Origin: Ornithinibacillus caprae
GTDB lineage: Bacteria > Bacillota > Bacilli > Bacillales > Amphibacillaceae
DNA: 64,000 nucleotides
Direction of reading: 5' to 3'
NCBI RefSeq assembly: GCF_009728145.1
Contig: NZ_WOCA01000009.1
Span: 62,001 to 126,000 of the forward strand
The notes beneath the pieces were generated by a model. It saw only the letters and a list, made by a program, of their open reading frames with translations. It made no database searches and was not told the origin of the DNA. How positions within the stretch are numbered: the stretch's first letter is position 1; every line of letters begins with the position of its first letter. The translations under genes and the position numbers were made by a program. Below, piece by piece: positions 54,983 through 63,417 of the stretch.

Positions 54983-55435
54983 ATGGACAATACAGAAAGT
55001 ATTTACGAAAAATCAGTAGTACCCAATACGATGGGTACAAAATCATTTAATATAGATAACCTATTTTTAGTAGCCTTTTTTGGCGGAGTGATCCCAATGG
55101 TAGTTCTAGGAGCAAAAAATGCGAAATGGCTAAACATTTCTAAAAAACTTATCTATATGTTGATTATTTTTGGAGCAGCTTTATTGGTGACGAAACTCGT
55201 TTTTGTTGCGATGATAACAAGTGGAAGTCTTGATTTAGATAATACAACACTAAATATTAGTTATAGAGTTGGGAGTGTTCTACTTTTCATAGCTTTTAAG
55301 CTTGTTCTCAATAAAGCGTTTCACCAACATATGGTTGTTTGTGGAAAAATGGAAGCACTGTTAAAACCTGCGCTAATATGGATTGTTGTTGGAATTGTGG
55401 TGGAATTCGTATTAGTTGTTGCTGTTTCCATGTAG
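54983..55435 (+). CDS. Four-helix membrane protein, first gene of the TPR-AAA operon
   Basis: 150 residues, GAAGGG upstream. After about 25 polar residues, four membrane helices are predicted (about 28-42, 53-74, 90-108, 128-148) with short loops and a His-Gln-His-Met segment between helices 3 and 4. No family is recognised. It is 45 nt from the TPR gene and likely cotranscribed, so it may be the membrane base of the complex. Confidence 0.65.
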   Translation: MDNTESIYEKSVVPNTMGTKSFNIDNLFLVAFFGGVIPMVVLGAKNAKWLNISKKLIYMLIIFGAALLVTKLVFVAMITSGSLDLDNTTLNISYRVGSVLLFIAFKLVLNKAFHQHMVVCGKMEALLKPALIWIVVGIVVEFVLVVAVSM

Positions 55436-55480
55436 ATTTAATTAGAATTTCTTATGATTTTCGTTTTGAGGTGATGAAGG

Positions 55481-56356
55481 GTGTGCGAGGAACAATATGC
55501 TAATGATAGAAAGATGATTGAACATTATTTTTCGATGGATCGTTATGAAGATGCACGTCCCATTATAGAGAACTTGTTACTATCAGATCCACAAGATCCT
55601 GAAACTCTTTATCTAATGGGAGTAGTTTACTTATCTAGGGAGCAATATACAGAAGCGAGAGAATTGGTTCAAGAAGCCTTACGAAATGGGTACAATCCAG
55701 AGTATGCTTTCTTTTTTATTGGATTAACTTATCAGGAACAAAAGATGTATGCTGAAGCTGAAGATGCCTATTTGCGCTCCCTGGAAATAAACCCTAATCA
55801 AGCTAATGTAAATGCTGCCTATGGATATCTCATGTTGTTAACAGGTCATGATGAGAAGGCGATCAAACTGTTAGATGAGGCGATTAGGATAGATCCTGAT
55901 GACAGTGCTGTCAATGATTATGTGTATCGATTTTATTTGGCAAAAAATGATGGAAGCAATCAGGCACAATATCTTCAACGAACGATGGAGATTGCAAGAA
56001 ACGAACAAGAAAAGTTAATTAATATTGCTGTCTACCACTTAGTAAAGGAAGATACAAAGACAGCTGAAGAATATCTTCGACAACTTTACTTGCTTGATCC
56101 GACAAATAAACATGTGCTTGAAGTTCTTGAGGAAATCAATCGTACAAATCATATGTTATTTTTACCTAATCGGTTAATTGATAAAATTGGTGGTCCTGCA
56201 GTATTTTATATAGGATTTATTATCTTGGTACTTGTATTGACATGGGCAGATATAAATAGTATTGCTATCGTAATCTTAGCATTGTATTTAATTACAGCAG
56301 GATACACATGGTTGGCGCCCTTACTATACAGACTTTTTGTAAAAGGAAAGATATAG
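55481..56356 (+). CDS. TPR-repeat protein with C-terminal membrane anchor
   Basis: 291 residues, GTG start after GAGGTGATGAAG. Tetratricopeptide repeats span about 10-215 (for example DPETLYLMGVVYLSREQYTE, PEYAFFFIGLTYQEQKMYAE, NAAYGYLMLLTGHDEKAI). Two hydrophobic helices lie near 235-252 and 260-280. The repeats face the cytosol or the surface depending on orientation, which cannot be told. TPRs bind peptides or partner proteins. The TAG abuts the ATG of the ATPase gene, so translation is coupled. Confidence 0.8.
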   Translation: MCEEQYANDRKMIEHYFSMDRYEDARPIIENLLLSDPQDPETLYLMGVVYLSREQYTEARELVQEALRNGYNPEYAFFFIGLTYQEQKMYAEAEDAYLRSLEINPNQANVNAAYGYLMLLTGHDEKAIKLLDEAIRIDPDDSAVNDYVYRFYLAKNDGSNQAQYLQRTMEIARNEQEKLINIAVYHLVKEDTKTAEEYLRQLYLLDPTNKHVLEVLEEINRTNHMLFLPNRLIDKIGGPAVFYIGFIILVLVLTWADINSIAIVILALYLITAGYTWLAPLLYRLFVKGKI

Positions 56357-57589
56357 ATGGATAGAATCGAATTACTTCAATCAATGGTTGAAAAAGATAA
56401 ATCAAACATTCAAGCATGGTATATGCTAGGGGAAGAGCTTCTTCAACAAGAAAATCTTCGTGAAGCATTATATGCATTTTCTATGGCTTTAGCCGAAAAC
56501 GACTATACTATGGAACAAAATGTTATTGCTTATCTCAGCAAAGTATTTTCTTCATTAGAAGGGCAGAGTCGCAATACCGATGAAGAGAATGCTTATAATC
56601 TGGCTAGCGTGAGACATGTAGAAGATGATGATCAACCGAATCCTGATGAGGTTGAAAAGACTGTGGAGTTAACTGTTATACATGGAAAGAAAACGGACAA
56701 TATTTCTTCTCTTAAACAATATCAGCCGAAAACTGTAACATTTCAAGACGTGGGTGGTTTGGACTCCTTAAAGAAGACAATTAATATGAAGATCATTAAG
56801 CCTTTTATGGATCCGGGTCTTTTCACAAAGTTTCGTAAAAAAACGGGTGGTGGTATTTTATTATTTGGACCACCAGGCTGTGGAAAGACATTCATTGCAA
56901 AAGCTACAGCAGGAGAAATTGGAGCAAACTTTTTTCCTGTTCATATTTCAGATATTCTAGATCCATTCTTCGGACAAAGTGAGCGGAATTTACATGATGT
57001 TTTTAAAACTGCCAGAGCAAATCGTCCATCCGTCCTTTTCTTCGATGAAGTGGATACACTTGGATATAGTCGATCGAAAGCCAATTCCGATATCATGAGA
57101 CCACTCATTGATTCCATGTTAACTGAGATGGAGAGTATTGATACTGGCACAGATAATCTACTTATTATTGGGGCTACAAATATGCCATGGGATGTTGATT
57201 CTGCTTTTAAACGTCCTGGCCGGTTTGACAAGCTTGTTTTTGTTCCACCTCCCGATATGGAGGCACGGCAAACCATTTTTCAACTAAAGCTTAAAGAGAA
57301 GCCATTAAGTTCTGATATATCCTTAGAGATTCTTGCTACAAAGACAGAATACTATTCCGGTGCAGACATTGAAAATGTTATCGAGCTCGCAACGGAGAAC
57401 GTGTTAACGGAGATAATGGAAACAAATCAAGAGCGATTAATTGGTATGGAAGATTTGCTGTATGCAATAGAAGAAACAATACCTTCTACATTAGAGTGGC
57501 TACAAACAATTAAGAATTATATAAAGTACTCCAATCAAACTGGTTTATATAAAGAGGTAGCCAAGTATATTAATAAAGTCTTGTTATAA
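56357..57589 (+). CDS. AAA+ ATPase of the Cdc48/FtsH-like class with N-terminal TPR-like region
   Basis: 410 residues. Residues 1-50 form a TPR-like helix pair (NIQAWYMLGEELLQQENLRE), then an acidic linker. The AAA core starts with VTFQDVGGLDSLK, Walker A GPPGCGKT near 172, Walker B VLFFDEVD near 227, and the second region of homology with Arg finger in ATNMPWDVDSAFKRPGRFD near 275. The C-terminal lid has YYSGADIENVIELA. All catalytic residues are present. No protease domain is seen, so it may unfold or remodel proteins delivered by the TPR partner. Confidence 0.85.
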   Translation: MDRIELLQSMVEKDKSNIQAWYMLGEELLQQENLREALYAFSMALAENDYTMEQNVIAYLSKVFSSLEGQSRNTDEENAYNLASVRHVEDDDQPNPDEVEKTVELTVIHGKKTDNISSLKQYQPKTVTFQDVGGLDSLKKTINMKIIKPFMDPGLFTKFRKKTGGGILLFGPPGCGKTFIAKATAGEIGANFFPVHISDILDPFFGQSERNLHDVFKTARANRPSVLFFDEVDTLGYSRSKANSDIMRPLIDSMLTEMESIDTGTDNLLIIGATNMPWDVDSAFKRPGRFDKLVFVPPPDMEARQTIFQLKLKEKPLSSDISLEILATKTEYYSGADIENVIELATENVLTEIMETNQERLIGMEDLLYAIEETIPSTLEWLQTIKNYIKYSNQTGLYKEVAKYINKVLL

Positions 57590-57727
57590 AATTTCTTGGG
57601 TTCAGTTTCAGTACAAAAATTTATTAATCATTGTTTATAATGGAACTAGATCTCAGCACTCATAATTAAATATTATATCGTATTTGTCGCAGTTTATAAG
57701 CATGTTTTACAAGCTTTACATAAGTAA

Positions 57728-57791
57728 CCCTCCTTTCTCAAGATATAATTCATAGTTACCAAGAATAAACATATAAAATAGGAAGGAGGGG
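57728..57791 (+). promoter_or_regulatory. Inverted repeat that could hide the ribosome site of the next gene
   Basis: CCCTCCTTTC at 57728-57737 can pair with GGAAGGAGGG at 57781-57790, the ribosome site of the hydrolase gene, with one mismatch and a loop of about 43 nt. If transcribed, it would block initiation. A TATAAT at 57744 may instead place the transcript start inside the loop. Confidence 0.4.
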
Positions 57792-57797
57792 ATTCCT

Positions 57798-58724
57798 ATT
57801 ACTAAAAAAATTCTATTGTTTTGTGATCCCGGAATTGATGATTCCTTAGCAATTATGTACACCATGCTGGATCCAGAACTTGAACTTGTTGGTATAGTTA
57901 CTGGTTATGGAAATGTGACCATTGACCAGGCAACAGCCAATGCTGCTTATTTACTGCAATTAGCAGGAAAATACGACATTCCAATCATACCCGGAGCATC
58001 GAAGCCGGTTCAACAGGAAGAGGTATCATTTTATCCAGAAATTCATGGGGAAGGTATTGGTCCAATACAGCCTCCAAGTGATTTACAATATCAGATTTAT
58101 CCTTTTGATACTATTCGACTCATTATAGAAAGGTATAGAAATGAACTTATCATTGTAGACACAGGTCGTTCAACAACATTAGCTACCGCTTTTATTCTAT
58201 TCCCTGAGCAAATAAAAATGGTACATTCATTTTATGTAATGGGAGGAGCATTTTTTGTGCCAGGTAATGTAACTGCAATGGCAGAAGCAAATTTCTTCGG
58301 TGATCCGACATCTTCTAACTTTGTTCTTAAGTTTGCACATAACTTAACGATTACTCCATTAAATGTTACTCAATTCGCTATTCTCACCCCTGAAGTTGCG
58401 GAAGCTATATCTGAAAACGAGAGAAACATTTATGCGTCTATGATAGCTCCAGTCTTCGAATTTTACTACGAATTTTATAAGGAATCTGTACCTGGTATTC
58501 CTGGTGCTCCTATTCATGACCTACTTACAATTATGCTAGTTAAAAATCCTACCATCGTTGATTATATTTATTATGATGCAAAAGTTGTAGAGGATATTGA
58601 AGTAAAGGGAATGTCTTATATCGATTTTCGGCCAACAAGTAATACTGGTGAAACTAGAATCGCGGTAAATCTACATTACGAAGCTTTCCTAGAAGAATTC
58701 AGTAAGGTAATGTTACCAGAATAA
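57798..58724 (+). CDS. Inosine-uridine-preferring nucleoside hydrolase family protein, apparent ATT start
   Basis: About 308 residues. GGAAGGAGGGG is 6 to 8 nt before ATT ACT AAA AAA ATT CTA, which aligns with the N-terminus of the paralog at 39320. The first TTG (57816) would remove the first strand of the fold and is too far from the site. The site LLFCDPGIDDSLAI keeps the three key Asp, with Phe in place of the first Asp, and APIHDLLTIM keeps the later calcium ligand. ATT initiation is rare (infC is the known case). It lies 200 nt after the TPR-AAA operon. Confidence 0.8.
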   Translation: MTKKILLFCDPGIDDSLAIMYTMLDPELELVGIVTGYGNVTIDQATANAAYLLQLAGKYDIPIIPGASKPVQQEEVSFYPEIHGEGIGPIQPPSDLQYQIYPFDTIRLIIERYRNELIIVDTGRSTTLATAFILFPEQIKMVHSFYVMGGAFFVPGNVTAMAEANFFGDPTSSNFVLKFAHNLTITPLNVTQFAILTPEVAEAISENERNIYASMIAPVFEFYYEFYKESVPGIPGAPIHDLLTIMLVKNPTIVDYIYYDAKVVEDIEVKGMSYIDFRPTSNTGETRIAVNLHYEAFLEEFSKVMLPE

Positions 58725-58922
58725 GTTATGTGTACTAAGAGGAATAACATCTACGGATAACAATTTATATTTTTAGAGAAGCATCTAACAAATAATAAGC
58801 TTCTCTATTTTTCTTGCCAAAAATGTTGTCGTCACTTAACACCAATTTGACACATAGCTAAAAACCTATTAATATAATAAACGTAATTCTGAGTAAATTA
58901 ATCGGAAAAGAGTGATTTTTAA

Positions 58923-60173
58923 ATGGAGGCAACAAGAAAAGTACAACAACTAACAAATCAAGTAAATAACTCTGCACCGAAATTAAATAATCCACAAATG
59001 TCATTAATTATTGGTGGTTTAATTGCTGGGGCAATATTAATGACCTATCTAATGGTTACACAAAAAATGATTCAACCTTTATTACTAGTTATTGGATTGT
59101 TATTAGGTTACACATTATTTCACGCACGTTTTGGTTTCACTTCTGCATTTCGTAGACTTATGTCAGTTGGAAACGGGCAAGCATTGCGATCTCATATGTT
59201 AATGTTGGCAGTAGCTGTTACGTTATTTGCTCCAATATTAGCATTTGGTTTTTCATTTTTCGGCACAGGGGCTTCAGGATATGTTTCTCCAGTAGGAATT
59301 AGCCTGATCGTTGGCGCATTTATGTTTGGAATTGGAATGCAATTAGGTGGCGGTTGTGCGTCAGGTACTCTTTATGCCGTCGGTGGCGGACGATCCGTCA
59401 TGTTTATTACGCTGTTATTTTTTATTGTTGGATCAACAATAGGAGCATATCATTTACCGTTTTGGACGGAGGAATTACCGGCATTTGAACCTATCTCATT
59501 AGCTACAAGTACTGGATTAGGCTATGGTGGTGCTTGGTTTCTATCCATTCTGTTATTTGGACTTATTGCTTGGATCACGTTAGTAGTGGAAAGAAAGAAT
59601 AATGGACCAAAAATGGCCCCATTACCATCGACAACCGGTTGGAAGCGAATTTTCCGAGGATCTTGGCCATTATTTGCTGCTGCTATTGCTTTAGCTGCTC
59701 TTAATGCTTTAACGCTAATGACTCGTGGCCAGCCTTGGGGAGTTACTTCTGCCTTTGCATTATGGGGGTCTAAAGTAGCGCAATTCTTTGGTGTGGATGT
59801 AGCAAGCTGGGGATACTGGCAAGGTGCAAATGCAGCTGTTCTAGAATCCTCTATTTTTGCCGATTCAACAACTGTATTAAATCTCGGTGTGATTCTAGGC
59901 GCTTTTCTAGCATCCGCAGCAGGAGGTTTATTCAAGTTTAGTAAAGTTACTGGTAAAAATGCTACTGCTTCTGTAATCGGTGGCTTATTGATGGGATATG
60001 GTGCTCGTCTTGCATTCGGATGTAATATCGGTGCATACTTTGGTGGAATTGCATCATTTAGTCTTCATGGGTATGTTTGGGGGATTCTAGCATTAGCAGG
60101 TACGTTTGTAGCGCTATATTTAAGACCACTATTTGGATTGTCCGTTCCCAAACCTAAAGATTCATTCTGCTAA
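58923..60173 (+). CDS. YeeE/YedE family sulfur-compound permease
   Basis: 416 residues with about ten or more membrane helices in two pseudo-symmetric halves. The conserved Cys motifs are GMQLGGGCASGTLYAVGGGR in the first half and ARLAFGCNIGAYFGGIASFS in the second, as in thiosulfate transporter TsuA. It probably imports thiosulfate or a similar compound. There is no rhodanese or TusA gene next to it. A bidirectional terminator follows. Confidence 0.85.
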   Translation: MEATRKVQQLTNQVNNSAPKLNNPQMSLIIGGLIAGAILMTYLMVTQKMIQPLLLVIGLLLGYTLFHARFGFTSAFRRLMSVGNGQALRSHMLMLAVAVTLFAPILAFGFSFFGTGASGYVSPVGISLIVGAFMFGIGMQLGGGCASGTLYAVGGGRSVMFITLLFFIVGSTIGAYHLPFWTEELPAFEPISLATSTGLGYGGAWFLSILLFGLIAWITLVVERKNNGPKMAPLPSTTGWKRIFRGSWPLFAAAIALAALNALTLMTRGQPWGVTSAFALWGSKVAQFFGVDVASWGYWQGANAAVLESSIFADSTTVLNLGVILGAFLASAAGGLFKFSKVTGKNATASVIGGLLMGYGARLAFGCNIGAYFGGIASFSLHGYVWGILALAGTFVALYLRPLFGLSVPKPKDSFC

Positions 60174-60180
60174 AATAGAT

Positions 60181-60219
60181 AAAAAATCACCATGTGAATA
60201 ATTCGCATGGTGATTTTTC
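60181..60219. terminator. Bidirectional terminator after the permease gene
   Basis: AAAATCACCATG and CATGGTGATTTT arms with A- and T-runs, between convergent genes. Confidence 0.85.
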
Positions 60220-60310
60220 ATGACTAATAAGAATGAACATGCTTTCTCATGCCATAAGTTCAACTAAATGTTTTACTATAAAAGCTTGTAACTAGCCAAT
60301 TTTTCTAATT

Positions 60311-61321
60311 CTAAATCAGCTCCTGACTAAAAATAATCGCAATGATTAACATTATAATAATTAAACTAACAAAGAGGATGGATAATTTAAGTGATGTTTT
60401 TGCTTTGTCTACTTGATCCCATTTTACAGGTCGGATTCCACTTAATGAAAAAACAACAATGGCAGCTAAGATAACAGATGTAATATTTCCCATTAACAAA
60501 AGCATAGCTCCATAAGCTTCTTGCCACATAGCAGAACCAACGGTCATCCCTAATACAACGGTAGGTGGTAATAGGGCAACAGCAACCATTACACCTACAA
60601 GTGATCCAGGTAATCGGTTGAGGATCGATAATGCCCCAGCAGTTCCAGAGGCTAAACCTAGAACAATATCCGATATATTAACATTTGTTCTAGAGGAAAA
60701 TTCACTACTTTCCATTGGAACTGGAAAAAAGAGCGTGAAACTGATGGATATCCCTACGACAATGATAATGGCGTAAAATAATGTAACGGAAGAACTACGC
60801 AACAGCTTAAAATCACCTAAAATAGATGAAAAGGCAATAGAGATAGTTGGACCCAGCATAGGAGCAATAACCATTGCACCGATAATAACTGCTTGGCTAT
60901 TTTGAACAAACCCAACTGTAACAACCACTGCTGATAATATAATAAGTAATGTATAACTAAGTGTAATATGACTCGACTTCTGTATCGTTCCTAGTAATTC
61001 CTGTCGACTAGCACGCTGCAGTTTTGTTGCATCTTCCTCATTTTCTTTCTTTCTCTGCTCTTTTTCTTCTTCTGTTGTTCTGTTTATATAAGTTTGAACA
61101 GGGAAGAGTAGAACTTCAAATCCCTCTATAAGATTTGTTACATTCTCTAGATAGTCCAAAATTTCTTCTGTATTTTTTGTTTCTACCAGGACACGAATTA
61201 GCATTCGTTCTTTGGATTCATTAGATACCCAATAGGATAGATGGGGATAATCTTGTAAAGAGTTATCAACTTTTTCAAAATATTTATCTGGTACATATGC
61301 TTCAATAAGTTGTAAATCCAT
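60311..61321 (-). CDS. DUF389 membrane protein (TIGR00341 family)
   Basis: About 336 residues from the Met of MDLQLIEAYVPDK; GGAGA lies upstream. The N-terminal soluble domain (1-105) resembles a ferredoxin-like fold, followed by a charged linker (EEEKEQRKKENEEDATK). Six or so membrane helices contain the DUF389 signatures (VIIGAMVIAPMLGPTISIAFS and LLPPTVVLGM). Function is not known; membrane transport or sensing has been suggested. Confidence 0.88.
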   Translation of the reverse strand: MDLQLIEAYVPDKYFEKVDNSLQDYPHLSYWVSNESKERMLIRVLVETKNTEEILDYLENVTNLIEGFEVLLFPVQTYINRTTEEEKEQRKKENEEDATKLQRASRQELLGTIQKSSHITLSYTLLIILSAVVVTVGFVQNSQAVIIGAMVIAPMLGPTISIAFSSILGDFKLLRSSSVTLFYAIIIVVGISISFTLFFPVPMESSEFSSRTNVNISDIVLGLASGTAGALSILNRLPGSLVGVMVAVALLPPTVVLGMTVGSAMWQEAYGAMLLLMGNITSVILAAIVVFSLSGIRPVKWDQVDKAKTSLKLSILFVSLIIIMLIIAIIFSQELI

Positions 61322-61395
61322 GGATATCATCTCCGACAAATACACATTGTTTCCTATAGCTTTCCCAGTAATTAGCGTTTGTAAAAATTTCTATA

Positions 61396-61430
61396 GAAAA
61401 AAGCATAAGCTATTTGAAAGCCTATGCTTC
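61396..61430 (-). terminator. Terminator of the M42 aminopeptidase gene
   Basis: AAGCATAAGC and GCCTATGCTT arms, T-run on the minus strand. Similar in sequence to the hairpin at 53261. Confidence 0.7.
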
Positions 61431-61436
61431 TAACCA

Positions 61437-62495
61437 TCATATTTTAAATCGATAATCTTTTGATATTTTCATTTCTTTTATAAAAGCGATCAATAATTCC
61501 TTTGTTGCGTTAAGATCATTTTTATCTATTACTTCGATTGATGAATGTGCATATCTAGAAGGTATAGATAATACTCCAGTTGGGATCCCTTGTTGAGCTA
61601 AGCTTAACTCTCCAGCATCTGTACCAATGCCAGGAAACACTTCTAACTGATGTGGGATGTTTTGTGTTTTGGCAATTTTAACTAGGTGTTCTCTCACTTT
61701 TTTATTTGAAATTAAACTTGCATCCATCACTTTTATACCGGTACCATCACCTAATGCCAGTGTCTGGTCCATCATTTCTTCAGGGGTATCACTAACTGCA
61801 GTTGTGTCTAAGGCAATTGCAACATCTGTGTTTTCTTGGTGACTGATTACTCTTGCACCTCGTAATCCAACTTCTTCTTGTACAGTAAAGATTCCAACAA
61901 CTTCTCCTGCAAAATCCTTGGTATTCAATTCTTCAAGTGCTTTTATTAGGACAGCGCAGCCTGCTCTGTCATCGAATGCCTTACCGACAATACGAGCTTC
62001 GGTTAGGTTATCAAATTGTGGGTACCATGTAATAGAGTCGCCGACTTCAATTCCTAGGTCAGCTACTTCTTTTTTAGAACTCGCACCAACATCTATATAT
62101 AATTTTTGGTATGCACGAATTTTATTGGGGTCATCGTACTTCTTCATGTGAGCGGATATTGTACCGATTACACCAGAGTGAAATCCATTTTTAGACTTAA
62201 TTTGAATACGTTGTGATAATAAGATGCGATCATCATGACCACCAAGTTTTTCAAATCGAAGTAATCCATTTTCTTCAATTTTTTTTACAACAAAACCTAC
62301 TTCATCCATATGAGCTGCAATAACAATCTTAGGTCCTTCTTGGTGTCCCTTTTTTCGAACGATTAAATTTCCAATGCCATCTGTATCAACGGAATCCGCT
62401 GAGTTTTTTAGTCGATTTGCTATGTATATGGCAACATCCTCTTCAAATCCACAAGGACCGTGAATAGCAGATAATTCTTTTAACATATGTTGCAT
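61437..62495 (-). CDS. M42 family metalloaminopeptidase
   Basis: About 352 residues from ATG 62495 after CGGAGGGAATAGG. Metal and catalytic residues are in VIAAHMDEVGFV, AFDDRAGCAVL, TVQEEVGLRGARV and ALDTTAVSDTP, with the C-terminal His in RYAHSSIEV. These tetrahedral dodecamer aminopeptidases (YtoP/PepA-like) degrade short peptides in the cytosol. The specificity cannot be told from sequence. Confidence 0.93.
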   Translation of the reverse strand: MQHMLKELSAIHGPCGFEEDVAIYIANRLKNSADSVDTDGIGNLIVRKKGHQEGPKIVIAAHMDEVGFVVKKIEENGLLRFEKLGGHDDRILLSQRIQIKSKNGFHSGVIGTISAHMKKYDDPNKIRAYQKLYIDVGASSKKEVADLGIEVGDSITWYPQFDNLTEARIVGKAFDDRAGCAVLIKALEELNTKDFAGEVVGIFTVQEEVGLRGARVISHQENTDVAIALDTTAVSDTPEEMMDQTLALGDGTGIKVMDASLISNKKVREHLVKIAKTQNIPHQLEVFPGIGTDAGELSLAQQGIPTGVLSIPSRYAHSSIEVIDKNDLNATKELLIAFIKEMKISKDYRFKI

Positions 62496-62577
62496 CCTAT
62501 TCCCTCCGATTGAATGTTTGTATTCAATCATACTATAAACAGGTTAGAATAACATTTGGTTAGCTCATATTAGAGAA

Positions 62578-62607
62578 AGCTGTTTAATAGATGACTATCA
62601 AACAGCT
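62578..62607 (-). terminator. Hairpin past the ydhK remnant
   Basis: AGCTGTTT and AAACAGCT arms around 14 bases. It lies just beyond the remnant's stop on the minus strand. Confidence 0.55.
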
Positions 62608-62627
62608 ACTTTATAATAAGTTGAGTA

Positions 62628-62963
62628 TTATTCAGCTGATAGTTCACTTTCTATAACCCGTTTATGGTTTGTTACTTCTTCTCCGCCAGTAGTGGGGACG
62701 AAATCAACCATATATACAGTTGTTTCTTCGGCAGAATCAATGGTTGCGGTTGCACCTTCTATACCCTCCATGTGGTCTGCATCAACAGTAACCTCTGTCC
62801 CAGGCTCTAAAGGTTCCTTATCTGCATCTACTAGCTCCTCATGAATGACCCACTTATGATTTTCGACTCTTTCTCCACCATTTGTTGGGGTATAGGATAT
62901 GGTATAGACGGTTGTATCAAACGCTCCAACGATGGTTGCTTCAGCCCCTTCCATTCCTTGCAT
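62628..62963 (-). pseudogene. ydhK: ydhK-like gene, 5' truncated
   Basis: 111 residues of the YdhK/DUF1541 family: two tandem repeats (GAEATIVGAFDTTVYTISYT / GATATIDSAEETTVYMVDFV, each followed by NHK). Intact members have a lipoprotein signal and a further N-terminal segment before the first DHMxGMxGA motif. Here the frame begins inside that motif (MQGMEGAEA), with no signal peptide and only a weak ribosome-site-like sequence upstream. The remnant lies next to SHOCT and F510_1955-type genes, a set often near copper-resistance genes. Confidence 0.75.
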
Positions 62964-63125
62964 AAAGTTGTATTCCTACACTACCCTCTAAATATGCAAA
63001 ATATGTGCAAAGTAGATTACAAATACATGTTATATTGCTCGACATATTCCTAATTTTGCTAACTGCATAGTTTCTCGATAATTTTCCCTTATTATAATAA
63101 TAATAAAGAAGGCTGGTGATTTTTT

Positions 63126-63341
63126 ATGCACGAAATATTCGGTTTTGGATCTACATGGCCGATGGTTGGAATGCTAGTATTTTGGATATTGTTAATTGTT
63201 ATAGGCTTTTATTTAGTTGCTAATTTTGTTAATGGTGGACAAACGAAACAAACGAAAGAAGATTTATTAAAAGAACGACTAGCAAGAGGAGATATAGATA
63301 AAGAAAAATATGAAGAATTGTTAAAAATCATTAAAAAGTAG
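63126..63341 (+). CDS. SHOCT-domain membrane protein
   Basis: 71 residues, one N-terminal membrane helix (about 12-33) and a C-terminal SHOCT motif (KEDLLKERLARGDIDKEKYEELLKIIKK, given as family pattern LxxRLARGEI-X4-Y-X2-LL). AGGCTGGTGAT precedes the ATG. Such small proteins are common near metal-stress and mobile genes; function is unknown. Confidence 0.85.
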   Translation: MHEIFGFGSTWPMVGMLVFWILLIVIGFYLVANFVNGGQTKQTKEDLLKERLARGDIDKEKYEELLKIIKK

Positions 63342-63417
63342 AGGGAAAATATAAATTATTATTGTGTATAATGAGATGAATAACAGAATGTGATTAGTGC
63401 ATGAAGGAGAAGATTAT

